The notes under the pieces: generated by a model | The model's input: the letters and a program-made list of their open reading frames with translations, nothing else | Databases searched by the model: none | What the model was told of the DNA's origin: nothing | Shown: positions 35,494 to 46,999 of the stretch, in pieces | How the letters are laid out: the number at the start of each line of letters is the position of its first letter | Numbering within the stretch: position 1 is the stretch's first letter | Assembly: GCA_026182355.1 (NCBI GenBank) | Contig: JAPFBL010000244.1 | Location: 443,501-507,500, forward strand | DNA length: 64,000 nucleotides | Reading direction: 5' to 3' | From: Hermatobates lingyangjiaoensis | Taxonomy: Eukaryota; Arthropoda; Insecta; Hemiptera; Hermatobatidae | Translations under genes and position numbers: made by a program

Positions 35494-35870
35494 GGAATTA
35501 TATTATATGAAGTCTAGCTGACCAGTGCAGATCTTGCAAGTATTTTAAACTAATTCAATGATATTCATACCAACGATACGAGCTTTGTATTTATACTTTC
35601 ATTGTGAAAGTAGAAATGGTTAAATGAAAATGAAAAAAGAAATGTGTTTGATTAAGCTGGCAGCTAGCAAGAGAAAGGTGTTGCAGTTACCTTGAGTTAT
35701 TGAACCATCTGTGCCTCAATAAACCCAAGTGCAGTCTGTGGTGTTTAGTTAAGCTATTGTCATGGGATTTCAAATGTAAATGAGAGCAAATGATTATATA
35801 GCAAACTATTAATAAGATAAAATACTCACTTTTGCTTCTATTCATGATTGTCAAGGAATATAAGTTTAAA

Positions 35871-36062
35871 GGCTAGGTTAGTTGAGTGGTTGACATACTG
35901 TTCTTTGGGTTCAATACCCACTGGGGTCGATTTTTTTCACCTTAGTGGTGAATAAATCTAAGGATTTCGTCCCTCGGAGAGAACATTAAGCCGTCGGTCC
36001 CAAGCCTGTACGATGTCAGGTACTCGTTAAAGGGCTCTATTCTTACTGGTCAGCCTCCCAGT
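35871..36062 (+). mobile_element. tRNA-derived SINE, same family as 54.0 kb
   Basis: Box A TAGTTGAGTGG (35879-35889) and box B GGTTCAATACC (35908-35918), then GGTGAATAAATCTAAGG and a tail with CGATGTCAGGTACTCGTTAA. Confidence 0.7.
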
Positions 36063-36583
36063 TTAATGCTTACAGTTAAAGACTACCACAGGATTCTTAT
36101 GAATTCGGTCATCCTCCTCAGAAGAGGGTATGCCCGTTACCCAAAGACCAGGGCTTGTTAGTGGTAGGTAATCTGACCCCATCAGGGTGTCATTATGGGG
36201 AGTCTTTAGTACCATTGTGAACATTCTCATAGAGAGATTACAAATCTCTCGTTGGCAAAACACGACCTGGTCCGTATCAATAAGTTTTAGAGAGCCTTTA
36301 AGCTTTCTCTATTCGTAATATAAAAGGGCTCGAGAGAGGGTGGTATCTAATCCTCTCCACTCTGATATCCCGTCAAAAGCCAAAGTCTCTACCAGGCAAG
36401 TACCAGTTGTCCAATTCAATCAGCTGAGTTCAAGGCCCGTTCCCACTGGTTGGGGATTATGGTATCTAGCTCCCCGGTATGCTAAGCAGGCATCTTCCCG
36501 AGAATTTACTGCTTCTCACAGCAAACACATGGGTCTACCCGACTTGAATGAAAACCAACAGCCACTACGAGTCTCTTAGACTC

Positions 36584-36617
<34 letters not shown>

Positions 36618-36671
36618 CATTCACTACTATAATTTGACTAGTGTCGTCATCAGGTAGAAGTACTCCTACGA

Positions 36672-36712
<41 letters not shown>

Positions 36713-36869
36713 CAATGATATAAGGGAGAGGAAAAAGATAGTTGTGTATATAGGATACCTTGTACTGATTGCCAAATGTCTTATATTGGACAGACGAGTT
36801 GAATAACCTGAAGAACTGACCGATAAACTTTAGTTTTGTTTCTATTCCACGGTCGATACTTTTATCAGC

Positions 36870-36900
<31 letters not shown>

Positions 36901-37620
36901 AGTATAAGGTGGTTAGAGGTGCTGGTTGTGAGTGAAATATGCGCTATTATTACGGTAACAGTAGAATGGAAAAGGCGAAGACCTAATCGATAGCACTGAC
37001 TATATAATCTTAATATCTTAAACTCTTTCAGGAGACCAAAACATTTATTGATTTATTGCTAAATGAAAACGGTGAAAACAAAACACATAAAGCTATATTT
37101 ACATCGCAACTCTACATACTTTATCATTATTATTTGCTATAATATTTAATCCCATTGTAAGTTAGAATTAAATATTTAAGAATTGAGTTCTCGAGGATTA
37201 GAAGGTAAGGAGTTATCGAGATTTGAGTTAGGAAATGGAAGGTGCTTCTCTGATGACAGAAGAAGTATAGGAGAAAGAAGAAAGTATAGGGTAAGAACTC
37301 ATAGGTAACTGCACCCAGCCTATGAGCACCAGGAAAATAAGTGGTGATGAGGAATGTAAGAGTCATTGCGATCCCTCCTAGGACCTGAATTATGATGTAC
37401 GTCTGCAGGGACTATACGATTGTTAATAAATTTAGGTGGATAACCTCGGTCAGAAAAATTATTTTTCTATAGGTCTATTTGAAAACAACGATCTTTTATA
37501 CTGCTAAAAATTTTATGGAGGTCTATGGACAATGATCTGGCGATAGCTTTTTTTTACGTGGGAGGGATGACAGCTATTGAAGTGAAGGTATTGCTGAACA
37601 GGGCATTAAATGGATTGATA
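36060..37620. other. Mixed repeat-derived stretch with three (TA)n tracts
   Basis: (TA)n at about 36583-36616, 36676-36708 and 36870-36901 separate small PLE scraps, including the GIY-YIG piece at 36745. No gene. Confidence 0.5.
36745..36795 (+). pseudogene. Penelope GIY-YIG start fragment
   Basis: Reads RIPCTDCQMSYIGQTS and then a stop. The spacing of Cys-x2-Cys before SYIGQTS is typical of the PLE endonuclease. It sits between (TA)n tracts. Confidence 0.65.
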
Positions 37621-37634
37621 TGTACAGATATATA

Positions 37635-37785
37635 TATATATAAAGATTTCACATAAACACGTGAAATAACAATCAATGATCAAATCACAATAAGAAATGG
37701 GAAAACAAGACTAAGATCTTTCAACCGAAACAAGCGGTCTTCGTCAGAGTCAAAAACCCAACTGATATATATATATATATAAAAC
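37635..37785 (-). mobile_element. PLE end, family D
   Basis: Single minus-oriented copy between (TA)n tracts, from AAAGATTTCACATAAACACG to AAAAACCCAACTGA. Confidence 0.65.
37709..37751 (-). ncRNA. Hammerhead-type ribozyme motif, family D
   Basis: Minus-strand copy with intact GACT/AGTC, CTGACGA, GAA and AGATCT. The loop of stem II differs by one base from the other copies. Confidence 0.55.
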
Positions 37786-37876
37786 AGATTCAATAATATA
37801 TCGACCGTTAGATAGAATACGTGTGTTCTCTAATCGGGGTTTGGTCAATTTTCCAGGATAAAAAATCAAACTCTCG

Positions 37877-37922
<46 letters not shown>

Positions 37923-37925
<3 letters not shown>

Positions 37926-38533
37926 TGATACCTTGAGATACGATTTTAATTCGTTCTGTAACCATCGTCGTATGTCAAAAAATTCGTATCTCAAAGCAAT
38001 TTTTCCCTTTAAAACAATGTAATATGTATTAATACGTTCCAGCGATACTAAATCACTCAAAAAAAAACGTTAAATTGCATATAATATAACATTTTTTGTA
38101 CAAATAAACGAGTAATAACACACATATGGTAAAATAACATATTGATGTATGATAAATGTTAATAAAATCAATAAAAAAGAAAGGAGTTTAAATTTTTATT
38201 TCAATTTTTTTTTAGATTTGTTGTATCTAAGAATTAAGGCCCAGATTTTTTTTTTGTGAGACCTTCGAAAAGTAACGATCAAGAGAGGTTTGTTTCTGCC
38301 TCTTTTTTAAAATGTTACGAAAAAATGTGAGACACGTATCATTAAATAAGGCACTCGCTCTCCCACTAGACATTTTCTCTGGGTGTCTTTTTTCTACGAA
38401 ATCAGACACTTCCTGCCTGATGAAATCGTATCTCAAATTTTTCGTCGTATATCGGAGCAAAAAATGGTCGAATATTTCGTGTCGTATCTCAAATAATCGT
38501 ATGTTAGGGCAATCGTATCTCAAGGTATCACTG
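37923..38533. mobile_element. pogo/Tigger-type non-autonomous element, subfamily 2
   Basis: Ends CAGTGATACCTTGAGATACG and exact complement, flanked by TA. A minus-strand frame (38574-38227) contains SGRASALFNDTCLTFFRNIL then KRQKQTSLDRYFSK, the same transposase tail as in the 8.2 and 57.1 kb copies. Confidence 0.82.
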
Positions 38534-38597
38534 TATATAAATTCACACAAGGGGTTCTTGAGGATTTTGGTCATAAAACATACAACTCCTGATTATA

Positions 38598-38638
38598 AGC
38601 CGACGTTTCGCCAAAAGTTATTTGGCATTTTCAAGGCT
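38598..38638 (-). ncRNA. Hammerhead-like motif, family I (degenerate core)
   Basis: AGCC, TTGAAAA, T, GCCAAA-loop-TTTGGC, GAA, ACGT, C, GGCT. Stem I (AGCC/GGCT), stem II (6 bp) and palindromic stem III are all intact, but the first core box departs from CUGANGA at two positions, so catalysis is doubtful. Confidence 0.45.
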
Positions 38639-38813
38639 AAAAAACAATTTATTAACGACATAAGTAAAGCAAGATAAATACATCACCGGAACCCACTCAA
38701 CAGAAAACAAACAACACAAACAAAAATTTTGTAACAAGAGAACCACAAAGGTTCATAAAATACCTAGTGTTATTATTATTATTTAAAAACCGACATTTGT
38801 TGTTTAAACCTAA

Positions 38814-39190
38814 TTAATGGTTATTAAACCAGTCTGAGGTGAATCTATTCTCCAGGTACCGTCTTAGAATGCTGTCGAAATATTTGTTTGAGTAACCATT
38901 GTTGATTAGCGCTTGATTGGTTGAAGAAATATTACTATTAAAAAGGTCCCAGGATGAGGCGGTCTTGTACGTTCTGTGGATCTTGTAATCCACTGGAAGC
39001 TCATAAATTAATCTAATAGTAGTGTCTAATATAGTTTGTTTCAATAGTTTTCTTCAAGGTTGTTTTCCTATTCTCGTTATGACATCAGGTAGATTAATTT
39101 ATGAGCTACCAGTGGATTACAAGAAAATTATAAGGCAAAAAGAACATCTTTCTAAGAAGATAAATAATGCTGAAGCCGCTGTGCTTTTTA
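38814..39190. pseudogene. Inverted Penelope ORF fragments, family I
   Basis: Minus strand 39044-38814 reads TYKTASSWDLFNSNISSTNQ and ALINNGYSNKYFDSILRRYL, like the region between reverse transcriptase and endonuclease in PLEs. Plus strand 39085-39190 reads LIYELPVDYKKIIRQKEHLS, possibly the N-terminal part. The two share an inverted 35-bp segment. The family I ribozyme motif lies downstream on the minus strand (38598-38638). Confidence 0.5.
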
Positions 39191-39209
39191 ATAATATATA
39201 TCAATTTTT

Positions 39210-39470
39210 AATAATATATCAATGATCAAACCACAATAAGAAATGGGAAATAAGACTAAGATCTTTCAACAGTAACAACCCAACTGAAATACTAGATGCA
39301 GAAAACATCTGATTTTCACATGTTTTCTGCATCTAGTGTTTCAGTTGGGTTTTTGTCTCTGGCGAGGACCGCTTGTTACGGTTGAAAGATCTTAGTCTTC
39401 TTTTCCCATTTCATATTGTGATTTCTTCATTATTTGTTAATTCACGTGTTTATGTGAAATCTTTATATAT
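39210..39470. mobile_element. PLE fold-back, family D
   Basis: Arms meet near 39315 at the same CTAGATGCAGAAAACATCTG block as at 17.2 kb. The left arm has an internal deletion; the right core reads CTGGCGA. Confidence 0.65.
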
Positions 39471-39489
39471 AAATATATATTTAATTAAT

Positions 39490-39710
39490 TAAACAAAACA
39501 ATCCAAACTGGACACAATACGAGTTTAAAATTCAAGAAGAATAACACACAGAGTAAGGAAACACACTTACACACTCAAATTTTCAGGTAATCCGTCTCCC
39601 TTTCTCTTTTCTCCTGAAGACGGATTACCTGAAATTTTGAGTGTGTAAGTGTGTTTCCTTACTCTGTGTGTTACTCTTCTTGAATTTTGAACTCGTATAT
39701 ATATATATAT
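39490..39710. mobile_element. PLE fold-back, family G
   Basis: Inverted arms (TCAAGAAGAATAACACACAG and complement) around 39600, with core CTGAAGACGGATT. Other family G pieces: 1150-1200, 18431-18530, 39890-39935, 45083-45200. Confidence 0.6.
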
Positions 39711-39787
39711 TTAGAAATACATATATAAATAATATTCTCAAATTATTCCTGACCTCTTAATTCAACAGAGTATTTGATATTTTTTTT

Positions 39788-39827
39788 TGCCCTGATGAAG
39801 ATGTATAAATACAACGAAACGTTGACC
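39788..39827 (+). ncRNA. Hammerhead-like motif, family K
   Basis: CTGATGA, A, GATGT-loop-ACAAC, GAA, ACGT, T, GACC. Core intact, stem II imperfect, stem III palindrome ACGT, stem I weak. Confidence 0.4.
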
Positions 39828-40016
39828 TAAGAAGGAGAAGTTCATGTCCAAGACTTAGTCCTCAAAGCATCTACAACGTGCTTTGTCTCCCTTTTTCTTC
39901 TCTCCTGAAGACGGATTGTCCAAAAATTCGATAAACTGCTCAAAAGAAAGGTATGTTTGATTAAGGCAATTCAGTTTAACACAATTTGTATAAAAGAAGG
40001 TCTGCTCCTTATTATA

Positions 40017-40063
<47 letters not shown>

Positions 40064-40499
40064 TTGGTACCATGTTTATTTACAAGAACAGTACTGTTTT
40101 TTACACTGATGATATAAAACACACGATCTAAAATTATTTTGTTTTTTTTTTTGAGGAGTGTAGACTTCAATGATACTCAAGAGTATGAGGAAATACTTTG
40201 TTAGTTGTACAAAGAAGTGACCACACTTTGATTAAAAAGGCCCAATCGATGCATTGAGACTGTTGACAAAATGACTTACCAGCGCATTGAAGGAGGCCAT
40301 AGGCCTTGTTTGACCATTGTCAAGCAGGCTTTGACTAAGTCTTTTGTTATGACTACAGCTTGTTTGTTTTAGGTCAGAGTGGACAGACATCCTTTGACCC
40401 AAAGAGTGACGTCAATAATACTTCCGTGACTTACCTCTGATACTGAAAAGGTAACTTTCTTTTTTCATACTTTTCAAAAGTATGAAAATATGAAAGAAC

Positions 40500-40690
40500 A
40501 AAAATATGTGTGTCCAGTGTGACAAAGTGTTTTCATACTTTTGAAAATGTCAAAGATTTGTTTCTTTTCATTTCTCATGTTGCGTGTTCAATGTGAGAAA
40601 GTATTTTCATACTTTTCAAAATGTCAAAGATTTCTTTCTTTTCATTTCTCATATTGCGTGTCCAACGTGACAAACTGTTTTTTTCTAAAA
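40500..40690 (+). repeat. Tandem repeat of about 80 bp, 2-3 copies
   Basis: TTTTCATACTTTTCAAAATG TCAAAGATTTCTTTCTTTTC-type unit; copies start near 40530 and 40608, with a partial one upstream. Confidence 0.7.
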
Positions 40691-40784
40691 TTGACCAAGA
40701 ACGATCAAGGTTCTTTAAATGTAGTGGAAAAAACTAATTTTATCGTACCTCGACTTATGAAAGAACCGGCATACTAATATTTCA

Positions 40785-40912
40785 AGTGCCCGAGTAACCG
40801 AGTAGTCAAGTGACTGAGGGCCAAGTGACCGAGTAGTCAAGTGACTGAGGGCCAAATGACCGAGTAGTCAAGTGACTGAGGGCCAAGTGACCGAGTAGCC
40901 AGCCAAGTGTCA
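40785..40912 (+). repeat. 31-bp tandem repeat, about 4 copies
   Basis: Unit CCGAGTAGTCAAGTGACTGA + GGGCCAAGTGA, nearly exact. Confidence 0.85.
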
Positions 40913-41421
40913 CTCCCTCTAGCAACAACACCGGCCACTATTGCCTTCCAACTAGTCGGTGTATCCAGTATGTATGGTTAATTTTGCTGTTAGCCCTTCA
41001 TGGATTCCTGTCTCAAGCCATGTTGCAGCCATTAAAAGTTCATATTCAAGTTACGACTCCATGGTCCGTCCAAAGCTCCATTGTTGGCCAAGAACTGACT
41101 ATTACTTTTAATAATCACTTATGCTTGAAGTGGCAGAAATAATCTTGAGTTCTTATCAGTATTATTTCAAAATGTTTAACTCAATTTAAAATTAGCAGAA
41201 ATATTGAGATAGGTAGGAAATAAATACAGTACCATCCAGACATATGTTTGTTTACTACCAACTACTCAGACAATATTTGACCTTCAGTGTGAGTTTGACC
41301 TTTTGTGGAGGCACAAACTTTCCTATATGCTATTTAACTCATTCCAGTGCCGTTGGACTCGCACCGAGTTGATTCTTTATCGGAAATCCTTAGTATAGTT
41401 GACACGTACAGTTCTTCATTG

Positions 41422-41880
41422 AACATATAAGGCCAACAGAATCAGTATTCGATCTTTTCATATGATTAAACAGTGGCGGGCATGAATGAGGTCATTGGAC
41501 TGTTTATTCCAATTTTTCATGTATTACACCAATGTTAACATATAAGGTCAATTGAATGATTATTCAGTCTTTTCATGTGATTTAACAATGGCGGGAATGA
41601 ATGAGGTCATTGGACTGTGTATTCCAATTTTTCATATATTACACCAATGTTAACATATAAGGTCAATTGAATGATCATTCAGTCTTTTCATATGATTTAA
41701 CAGTGGCGAGCATGGATAAGGTCAATGATATATTATTATACTTTTCGTACATTTCACCACTGGTAACACATAAGGTCAATTGAAGTAGTATTCAGTCTTT
41801 TCATATGATTTAACAGTGGCGAGCATGGATAAGGTCAATTACATATCATTCTACTTTTTCATATAATAAGCCAGTGATGT
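41422..41880 (+). repeat. 115-bp tandem repeat, 4 copies
   Basis: Units begin AACATATAAGGTCAATTGAA at 41422, 41537, 41652 and 41764. The last two have AGTGGCGAGCATGGATAAGG in place of the GCGGG(A/C)ATGAATGAGG form. Confidence 0.85.
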
Positions 41881-42417
41881 AATATATAAGAAACGACAGA
41901 GTCAACCCTGTCATTGACCTTGGGTTGAGATATACAACAAGAGTGAATCCAGCGATGGCTAAGTTGACAAACATAATTCATAAACCGCAATCCAAAAAGA
42001 CTCTTATAGCCTTCATGTACTGTATAATTTTTGCTCATTATTGCATCACGTCACTATACTTTACTTATAGTAAAGTAAAAATTTTTATCGTTCTGTACGT
42101 TTCCGCAGGTACTTTTGCATACCTTTTAAATATGTATTTCATTACGGTTTAATCGCAAAACATTTCAAATTTTTTGAAAAATTACTTAAACTTTCAAGGA
42201 GCTTGGTTACCCCTGTTCCTGAGTAAGTACTTTAGGAGAGAAAAAAAAATGTCTAAAAAATACATTTTGGCCTCAAAAAGTGATTCCCATCATTCATAAT
42301 AGCTCCTAAACAATAGAGGTTATGCACACTATGAGGCCCAGTTTTGTGTAAAATATCAATTTGATCCAACAAAGATTGTTTACTTCAGTTTTTGATACAC
42401 ACCTACCAACACATACA

Positions 42418-42459
42418 TACACACACACAAACACACACACACACACACACTCACACACA

Positions 42460-42513
<54 letters not shown>

Positions 42514-42566
42514 ATATATATATATATATAATATATATATATCATCATCATCATCATCATCATCAA
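42418..42566. repeat. Compound microsatellite (CA)n-(TA)n-(ATC)n
   Basis: About 90 bases of CA with scattered TC, then TA, then CAT units. Frames through it are artefacts. Confidence 0.95.
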
Positions 42567-42624
42567 AAAACGTCATAAAATGAATTTTGGGGGTCTCAAA
42601 TCATATCATTCCGTCAAAATTGAA

Positions 42625-42940
42625 TTTTTTTACAATCGCTATTCTTTACTTATAGTAATAAAAAATATTGACACTTGTTTTAGTACGTTATAATAGTATG
42701 TTGTAATACGAGTAGCACATAGTAGAACATTGTACGCTCGAGTGATCAGTAAAACTCGGATGAAGAACGGACGGATTTTTTCACAATCTCTATACTTTAT
42801 TAATAGTAACGAAAAAATGTTTGACTCTTGTTTTAGTACGTTATATTAGTACGTTGTAGTAGTATGTACTAGAAGATAGTACGATCAAGCGATCTGTTAG
42901 AATAAAACTCGGATGAACAACGAAGGACTGTCACGTTCAT
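42625..42940 (+). repeat. Direct duplication of about 150 bp
   Basis: Two diverged copies of a block with TTTAGTACGTTATA and AAAACTCGGATGAA. A second smaller duplication follows at 42965-43145 (AGATAACACCTTCTTGTTAT and AGTATTTAGTAAA). Confidence 0.65.
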
Positions 42941-43599
42941 CCAATACACTGTATTGAATGAAATATCCACAGAGATAACACCTTCTTGTTATCAGGCCTT
43001 CATAAACAAGTATTTAGTAAATAAATATTAGTTTTATTAATTGTTTTTCATTGCAATAACCCGTCTGATACCACAGAGATAACACATTCTTCTTATCAGC
43101 TGATCGTATACAAGTATTTAGTAAAGAAATATTAGTTTTATCTAAAGAGAATTAGAAAAGACACTTGGAAAGGCAACGAATGACTTTTATGAAACTTAAA
43201 AATATATTAATAGTTGTTAGTGTGCTCGGTTAGGTCGGTTGTTTTTCACTTGCATTGTCACTGTTATTGTGGAATTTCAAAAATTACGTTTCCACACGAA
43301 AACAAAGTTTAATATGAAAACTAACAACACTTAGTGTTCTTCTTCAGCTTTACATCTGCACTCTTGAAATGTCTACGAGAGTGACTTACGAAGTACACGG
43401 GCAAAGCAAATGCACTTAGTTTGTGTATGACTCATTGACCTATAGCACTGAGTGCTAAAGGTACCGTGTGACCTTCCTAGGTCTGTTTCATAAATCAGAG
43501 TTTCTCAAACTTTTTTCGACGCGGAACCCTTTTTACTTCAGTTACTTACCCGGGAACCCCAGATTCTAATTTTATACAAACATAATATAAATATAGTTA

Positions 43600-43925
43600 A
43601 TGGGTTAGTTCCACTGAGGTCAGTAATATTAAAATTAGTAATAATACAATCCGTCATACCTCGTAAAGTCTCTGAAAAGCTCGACCGGTTTCGGGTCCGT
43701 CTGGATCCCATCTTCAAGAGCACCTAACTGACTGTGAATGTTATTTTCCTATAACCTACCTAGATGATAATATAGGTAGGTTATAGGAAAATAACATTCA
43801 CAGTCAGTTAGGTGCTCTTGAAGATGGGATCCAGACGGACCCGAAACCTGTCGAGCTTTTCAGAGACTTTACGAGGTATGACGGATTGTATTATTACTAA
43901 TTCTAATATTATAAATAATTTCACA
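43600..43925. mobile_element. PLE fold-back, family H, nested in hAT-like element
   Basis: Near-perfect inverted arms of about 155 bases around 43765 (TAGGTTATAGGAAAATAACA at the centre). Confidence 0.7.
43814..43856 (+). ncRNA. Hammerhead-like motif, family H
   Basis: GCTC, TTGAAGA, T, GGGATCC-agac-GGACCC (bulged), GAA, ACCTGT, C, GAGC. Stem I GCUC/GAGC is intact. C3 of the core is U, as in the other family H copies. Confidence 0.45.
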
Positions 43926-44384
43926 TGCCTTTATAAATAGTATAAAGGTTTAAAAACAATTAAAAAGTAATATTACTGCAATTTGTACTTCTCAAATAAA
44001 AATTAAAAACTAAAAGATTTTAATTTCCAAATTTCCCACAAGTATATAACACATGAAACAGAATTACTTGCAATTTTAACACTAACTTTATTTTGTAATC
44101 ATTTTTGGTTTTATAGTTGAGAGTTTGATTCTCAAGTCAGGAGCAGCATTTAGTCTAAAATATTGACCACTTCTACTTACGAGTATAAATAGATATGCTA
44201 TATCAATATTATACATATGTAATATAAAAAATGGAGCATGTGAAAATATTGCAATAAACTCCATCCAAGTAGGAGTACTACTTTGGAGAAAAGAAAGTAT
44301 ATATACACATTATTCCGTTTCATAATTCACAAGAAACACTGAATAAAAATCCAGACATACTAATAATATATATATATTATATAG

Positions 44385-44639
44385 TCATACATTGGTATGA
44401 CTTCTACCAAGCTCAATGAGCGTTTGAACAACCATAGAGCTTCGGTCGGTCAGCGCAAACAGCTTCCTGTAGCTATCCATGCCAACAGCCATAACCTTTC
44501 TTTTAATGACTGCTTTTCTGTTCAAATCATTAAGCTAGTGACCACTGATGACCGTAGTTTGACATTAAGAGCGTCTGAGGAGGCCCACATATGGTTATTG
44601 GGGGCCCGATCAGATCCCGGTTTAAATCAGAAGCGTTAA
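44385..44639 (+). pseudogene. Penelope-like element: GIY-YIG endonuclease C-terminal part
   Basis: Begins at SYIGMTSTKLNERLNNHRAS directly after (TA)n. SYIG is the second half of the GIY-YIG signature and the R...H block follows. It continues AIHANSHNLSFNDCFSVQII to EEAHIWLLGARSDPGLNQKR and stop. This is the endonuclease that Penelope-like retroelements carry after the reverse transcriptase. The left truncation abuts TA repeats. The 3' sequence runs into a family E hammerhead motif at 44974-45010. Confidence 0.8.
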
Positions 44640-44711
44640 CTTTTATTTGTTTTTCCTTTTATTTTTAACTTATATATTCATATATATATATTTTTTTTTC
44701 TTTCCTTTTTT

Positions 44712-44748
<37 letters not shown>

Positions 44749-44973
44749 TATTATTATTATTATTATTATTTCCTTTTTATAATTTTTAATTTATAATTTT
44801 TAATTTTATAATTTTATCTATTGTTTTTGCTTTCTCCGTTCTCCGACGTTTAGTGCCTAGCTCCTTTTTTACGCTAGTGCTGCTCTCATCGGTTGACTCT
44901 TTATTTCTTCATTCGCGCTCCGTTCTTCGACGTGGGGAGATCTCTCTCACTTCGTCCTCTCTTCTAGTCTACT

Positions 44974-45010
44974 CTCCTGATGACGAACAACAGTTCGAAA
45001 TATTGAATTC
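44974..45010 (+). ncRNA. Hammerhead-type motif, family E, downstream of its PLE coding remnant
   Basis: CTGATGA, C, GAAC-AACA-GTTC, GAA, ATAT, T. Stem II 4 bp perfect. It lies about 340 bases after the GIY-YIG stop codon on the same strand, which ties the motif to a PLE 3' region. A second copy is at 18132-18159 (ACAT in stem III). Confidence 0.55.
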
Positions 45011-45344
45011 TCTAAGTTTTCTTTGTATTCTCTTTTCTGTGTCATGCTTTGTGTAATTTAAAGTTATATAAATATATATATATACGAGTTCAAAATTCAA
45101 GAAGAGTAACATACAGAGTAAGGAAACACACTTACAGACTCAAATTTTCGGGTAATTCGTCTTCAGGAGAAAAGAGAAAGGGAGATCAAGCACGTTGTAG
45201 ACGCAACGGTGGTTGGTTATAGAAAAATGTTTTTTCTAAATGTTTTTGATGGAACCCCAGACAGTCCGTTAAGGGATCCCTGGGTTCCGTGGAACCTACT
45301 TTGAGAACATCAGCCATAAATCAACATCTCAAGAGTGCAGATGT

Positions 45345-45385
45345 AAACCTGAAGAAGGAGACTAAGTGTTCGAAACGCGTTGTTA
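45345..45385 (+). ncRNA. Hammerhead-type motif, family C
   Basis: CTGAAGA, A, then a decayed stem II (GGAGA/TGTTC), GAA, ACGCGT, T, GTTA. It forms the right arm of a fold-back whose left arm is at about 43315-43370. Confidence 0.4.
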
Positions 45386-45398
45386 GTTTTCATGTTAA

Positions 45399-45400
<2 letters not shown>

Positions 45401-45459
<59 letters not shown>
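45401..45459 (+). repeat. Poly-T tract of about 58 bases
   Basis: Uninterrupted T run inside a family C PLE end, where other copies have only about 8 T (e.g. near 9560). Confidence 0.85.
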
Positions 45460-45461
<2 letters not shown>

Positions 45462-45559
45462 TTGGAGAAGTAATTTATGGAAACTCCCCAATATAAGTAA
45501 ATATCATACTGTAACAGGTTGCACAAGCAATAAATTAATGTTATTGCATATGCTCAATA

Positions 45560-45990
45560 TTTTACTTTTAATTTCTGAACATGAAACGAACAGAGACCAA
45601 CAGACGTTACAAACGCCTTATAAGACTATTAGACAGAAAATCAAAACTCACACTAACAGACAGACTCCACATATACAACACTATCTTGAAGCCTTTTTGG
45701 GTTTATGCTATAGAACTTTGGGGTTCTGCCAAACCTTCAAACATTCGTCCTATACAAGCCATCCAATCAAAAATACTCAGAAAACTCTCGCATCTCCCAT
45801 TTTACGTCCCAAATATAATCATTCACCGAGATCTTAAAGTCCCCTTCGTTCTCAACTATGCAAAAGACTGTTACAAAAAAATTCCACAGTAAACTCTCAA
45901 CTCATCCAAACCCACTTGCTCAAAATCTTTCCCAACTAGTCACCCCCACAAACCCCCAAAGACGACTAAAACGACAATGACCAAGTTACT
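45560..45990 (+). pseudogene. Jockey-type LINE, 3' end of reverse transcriptase ORF
   Basis: From 45581 the frame reads RRYKRLIRLLDRKSKLTLTD, LHIYNTILKPFWVYAIELWG, SKILRKLSHLPFYVPN and IIIHRDLKVPFV, the thumb/C-terminal region of Jockey-clade reverse transcriptases. It then continues in shifted frames (THPNPLAQNLSQLV, RRLKRQ). 5'-truncated, as usual for LINEs. Confidence 0.8.
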
Positions 45991-46369
45991 TTCTGTCGTC
46001 ATAAAGCTTAAACATAGTTACGGAGTGCCACCAATGTGTGTCCACCCGATTTCCGCTACATAATCAAAAAAGCTAAAGGAGTAACCCTGAAATCAAAATT
46101 ACTTCTAAATACATGAAATTGTAGTCGAAGTATCAAGAAAAAAAAAAAAATTCTAAAAGGATGTTTCACCTTTTGACTGGTAACAGATCAATATGAGTTT
46201 CTCAGTTATTCTTACCTTCAAGTTCAGGGGGTTATCATAACGGGGGGGGGGGGGGGGGTTGAATTCTCTCCCAGGGTGTGAATTTTGTGATTTCATGCGG
46301 TGGTTAGCTGGTAAAAAAACTACATTGAAACTGTTTTCTTATTAATATATTTGACCCATGAAAATTCCT

Positions 46370-46995
46370 TACTAATAGCGACCGAGTTATCATTACACTT
46401 TGTACATTAGAGAACATGAATTCAGTCTTAGAAAAAAATGTCTTATTTTGTTTTTTTTTTTGTCCAAAAATTTTCTTACAAGCCAACTCAGCCACCATAA
46501 GTCATAGCGAGCTGAAATCTTAACAGTATATTTTTATGTATATGAATTAGAAATACAACGTAAAAGTGAAGTTAATGAACTTTTAAGCTGTGTTTGGTTA
46601 TCTATATAGGTATACAGATATATAGCTAAAAATATGCAGGTATTTTTAAGTGCCTGCTATTTTAAGTGCAAGTAGGTATTGTTAGTTGCTTTTAATTTCG
46701 TTTTCATTTATTATAATTTGCTCTCTTTAAATAAGTTAGTTCTACCTTCCCTCGTACTATATACGAAGTATTCCCAGAATGAAAATCAAATTTTGAGTTC
46801 AACTAAAAAAGAAACTCCAGATCTAATGTCGGTGTGAGCTGAAAATATTGTTAATATTTTCAAAAATTCTTTAAGTTCTCATAATATTTTGGAATGTCGT
46901 AATAATAATATTAATAATAATAATAATAATGATAATATAATAATATTTTGAAATATCAGACCGACAAAATACCCAACAAAGACGGGTAGTATAAT
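46370..46995 (+). mobile_element. Non-autonomous Helitron-like copy
   Basis: Shares TTGTACATTAGAG, GCCACCATAAGTCATAGCGA and the near-terminal AAATACCCAACAAAGACGGG with the 28.4-29.5 kb copy. An (AAT)n tract interrupts it near 46900. The terminal CTRR is not clear. Confidence 0.5.
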
Positions 46996-46999
46996 TTAA

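Larger units (their letters stand above)
43496..45313. mobile_element. hAT-like element hosting nested PLE insertions
   Basis: Left end CAGAGTTTCTCAAAC and right end TTTGAGAACATCAG are imperfect inverted repeats; flanks tcataaat (43488-43495) and ccataaat (45314-45321) form an 8-bp duplication with one mismatch. Inside lie a family H fold-back, a family E PLE tail with coding remnant, and a family G fragment. It sits in the spacer of a family C fold-back. Confidence 0.65.

Noticed and set aside
42306..42583. Open frames with runs of H/T, V/C or M
   Set aside because: Frames through CA, TA and ATC microsatellites.
45289..45837. 182-codon open frame
   Set aside because: It crosses a 58-base T tract (poly-Phe) and joins a PLE end to an off-frame stretch of a Jockey relic.
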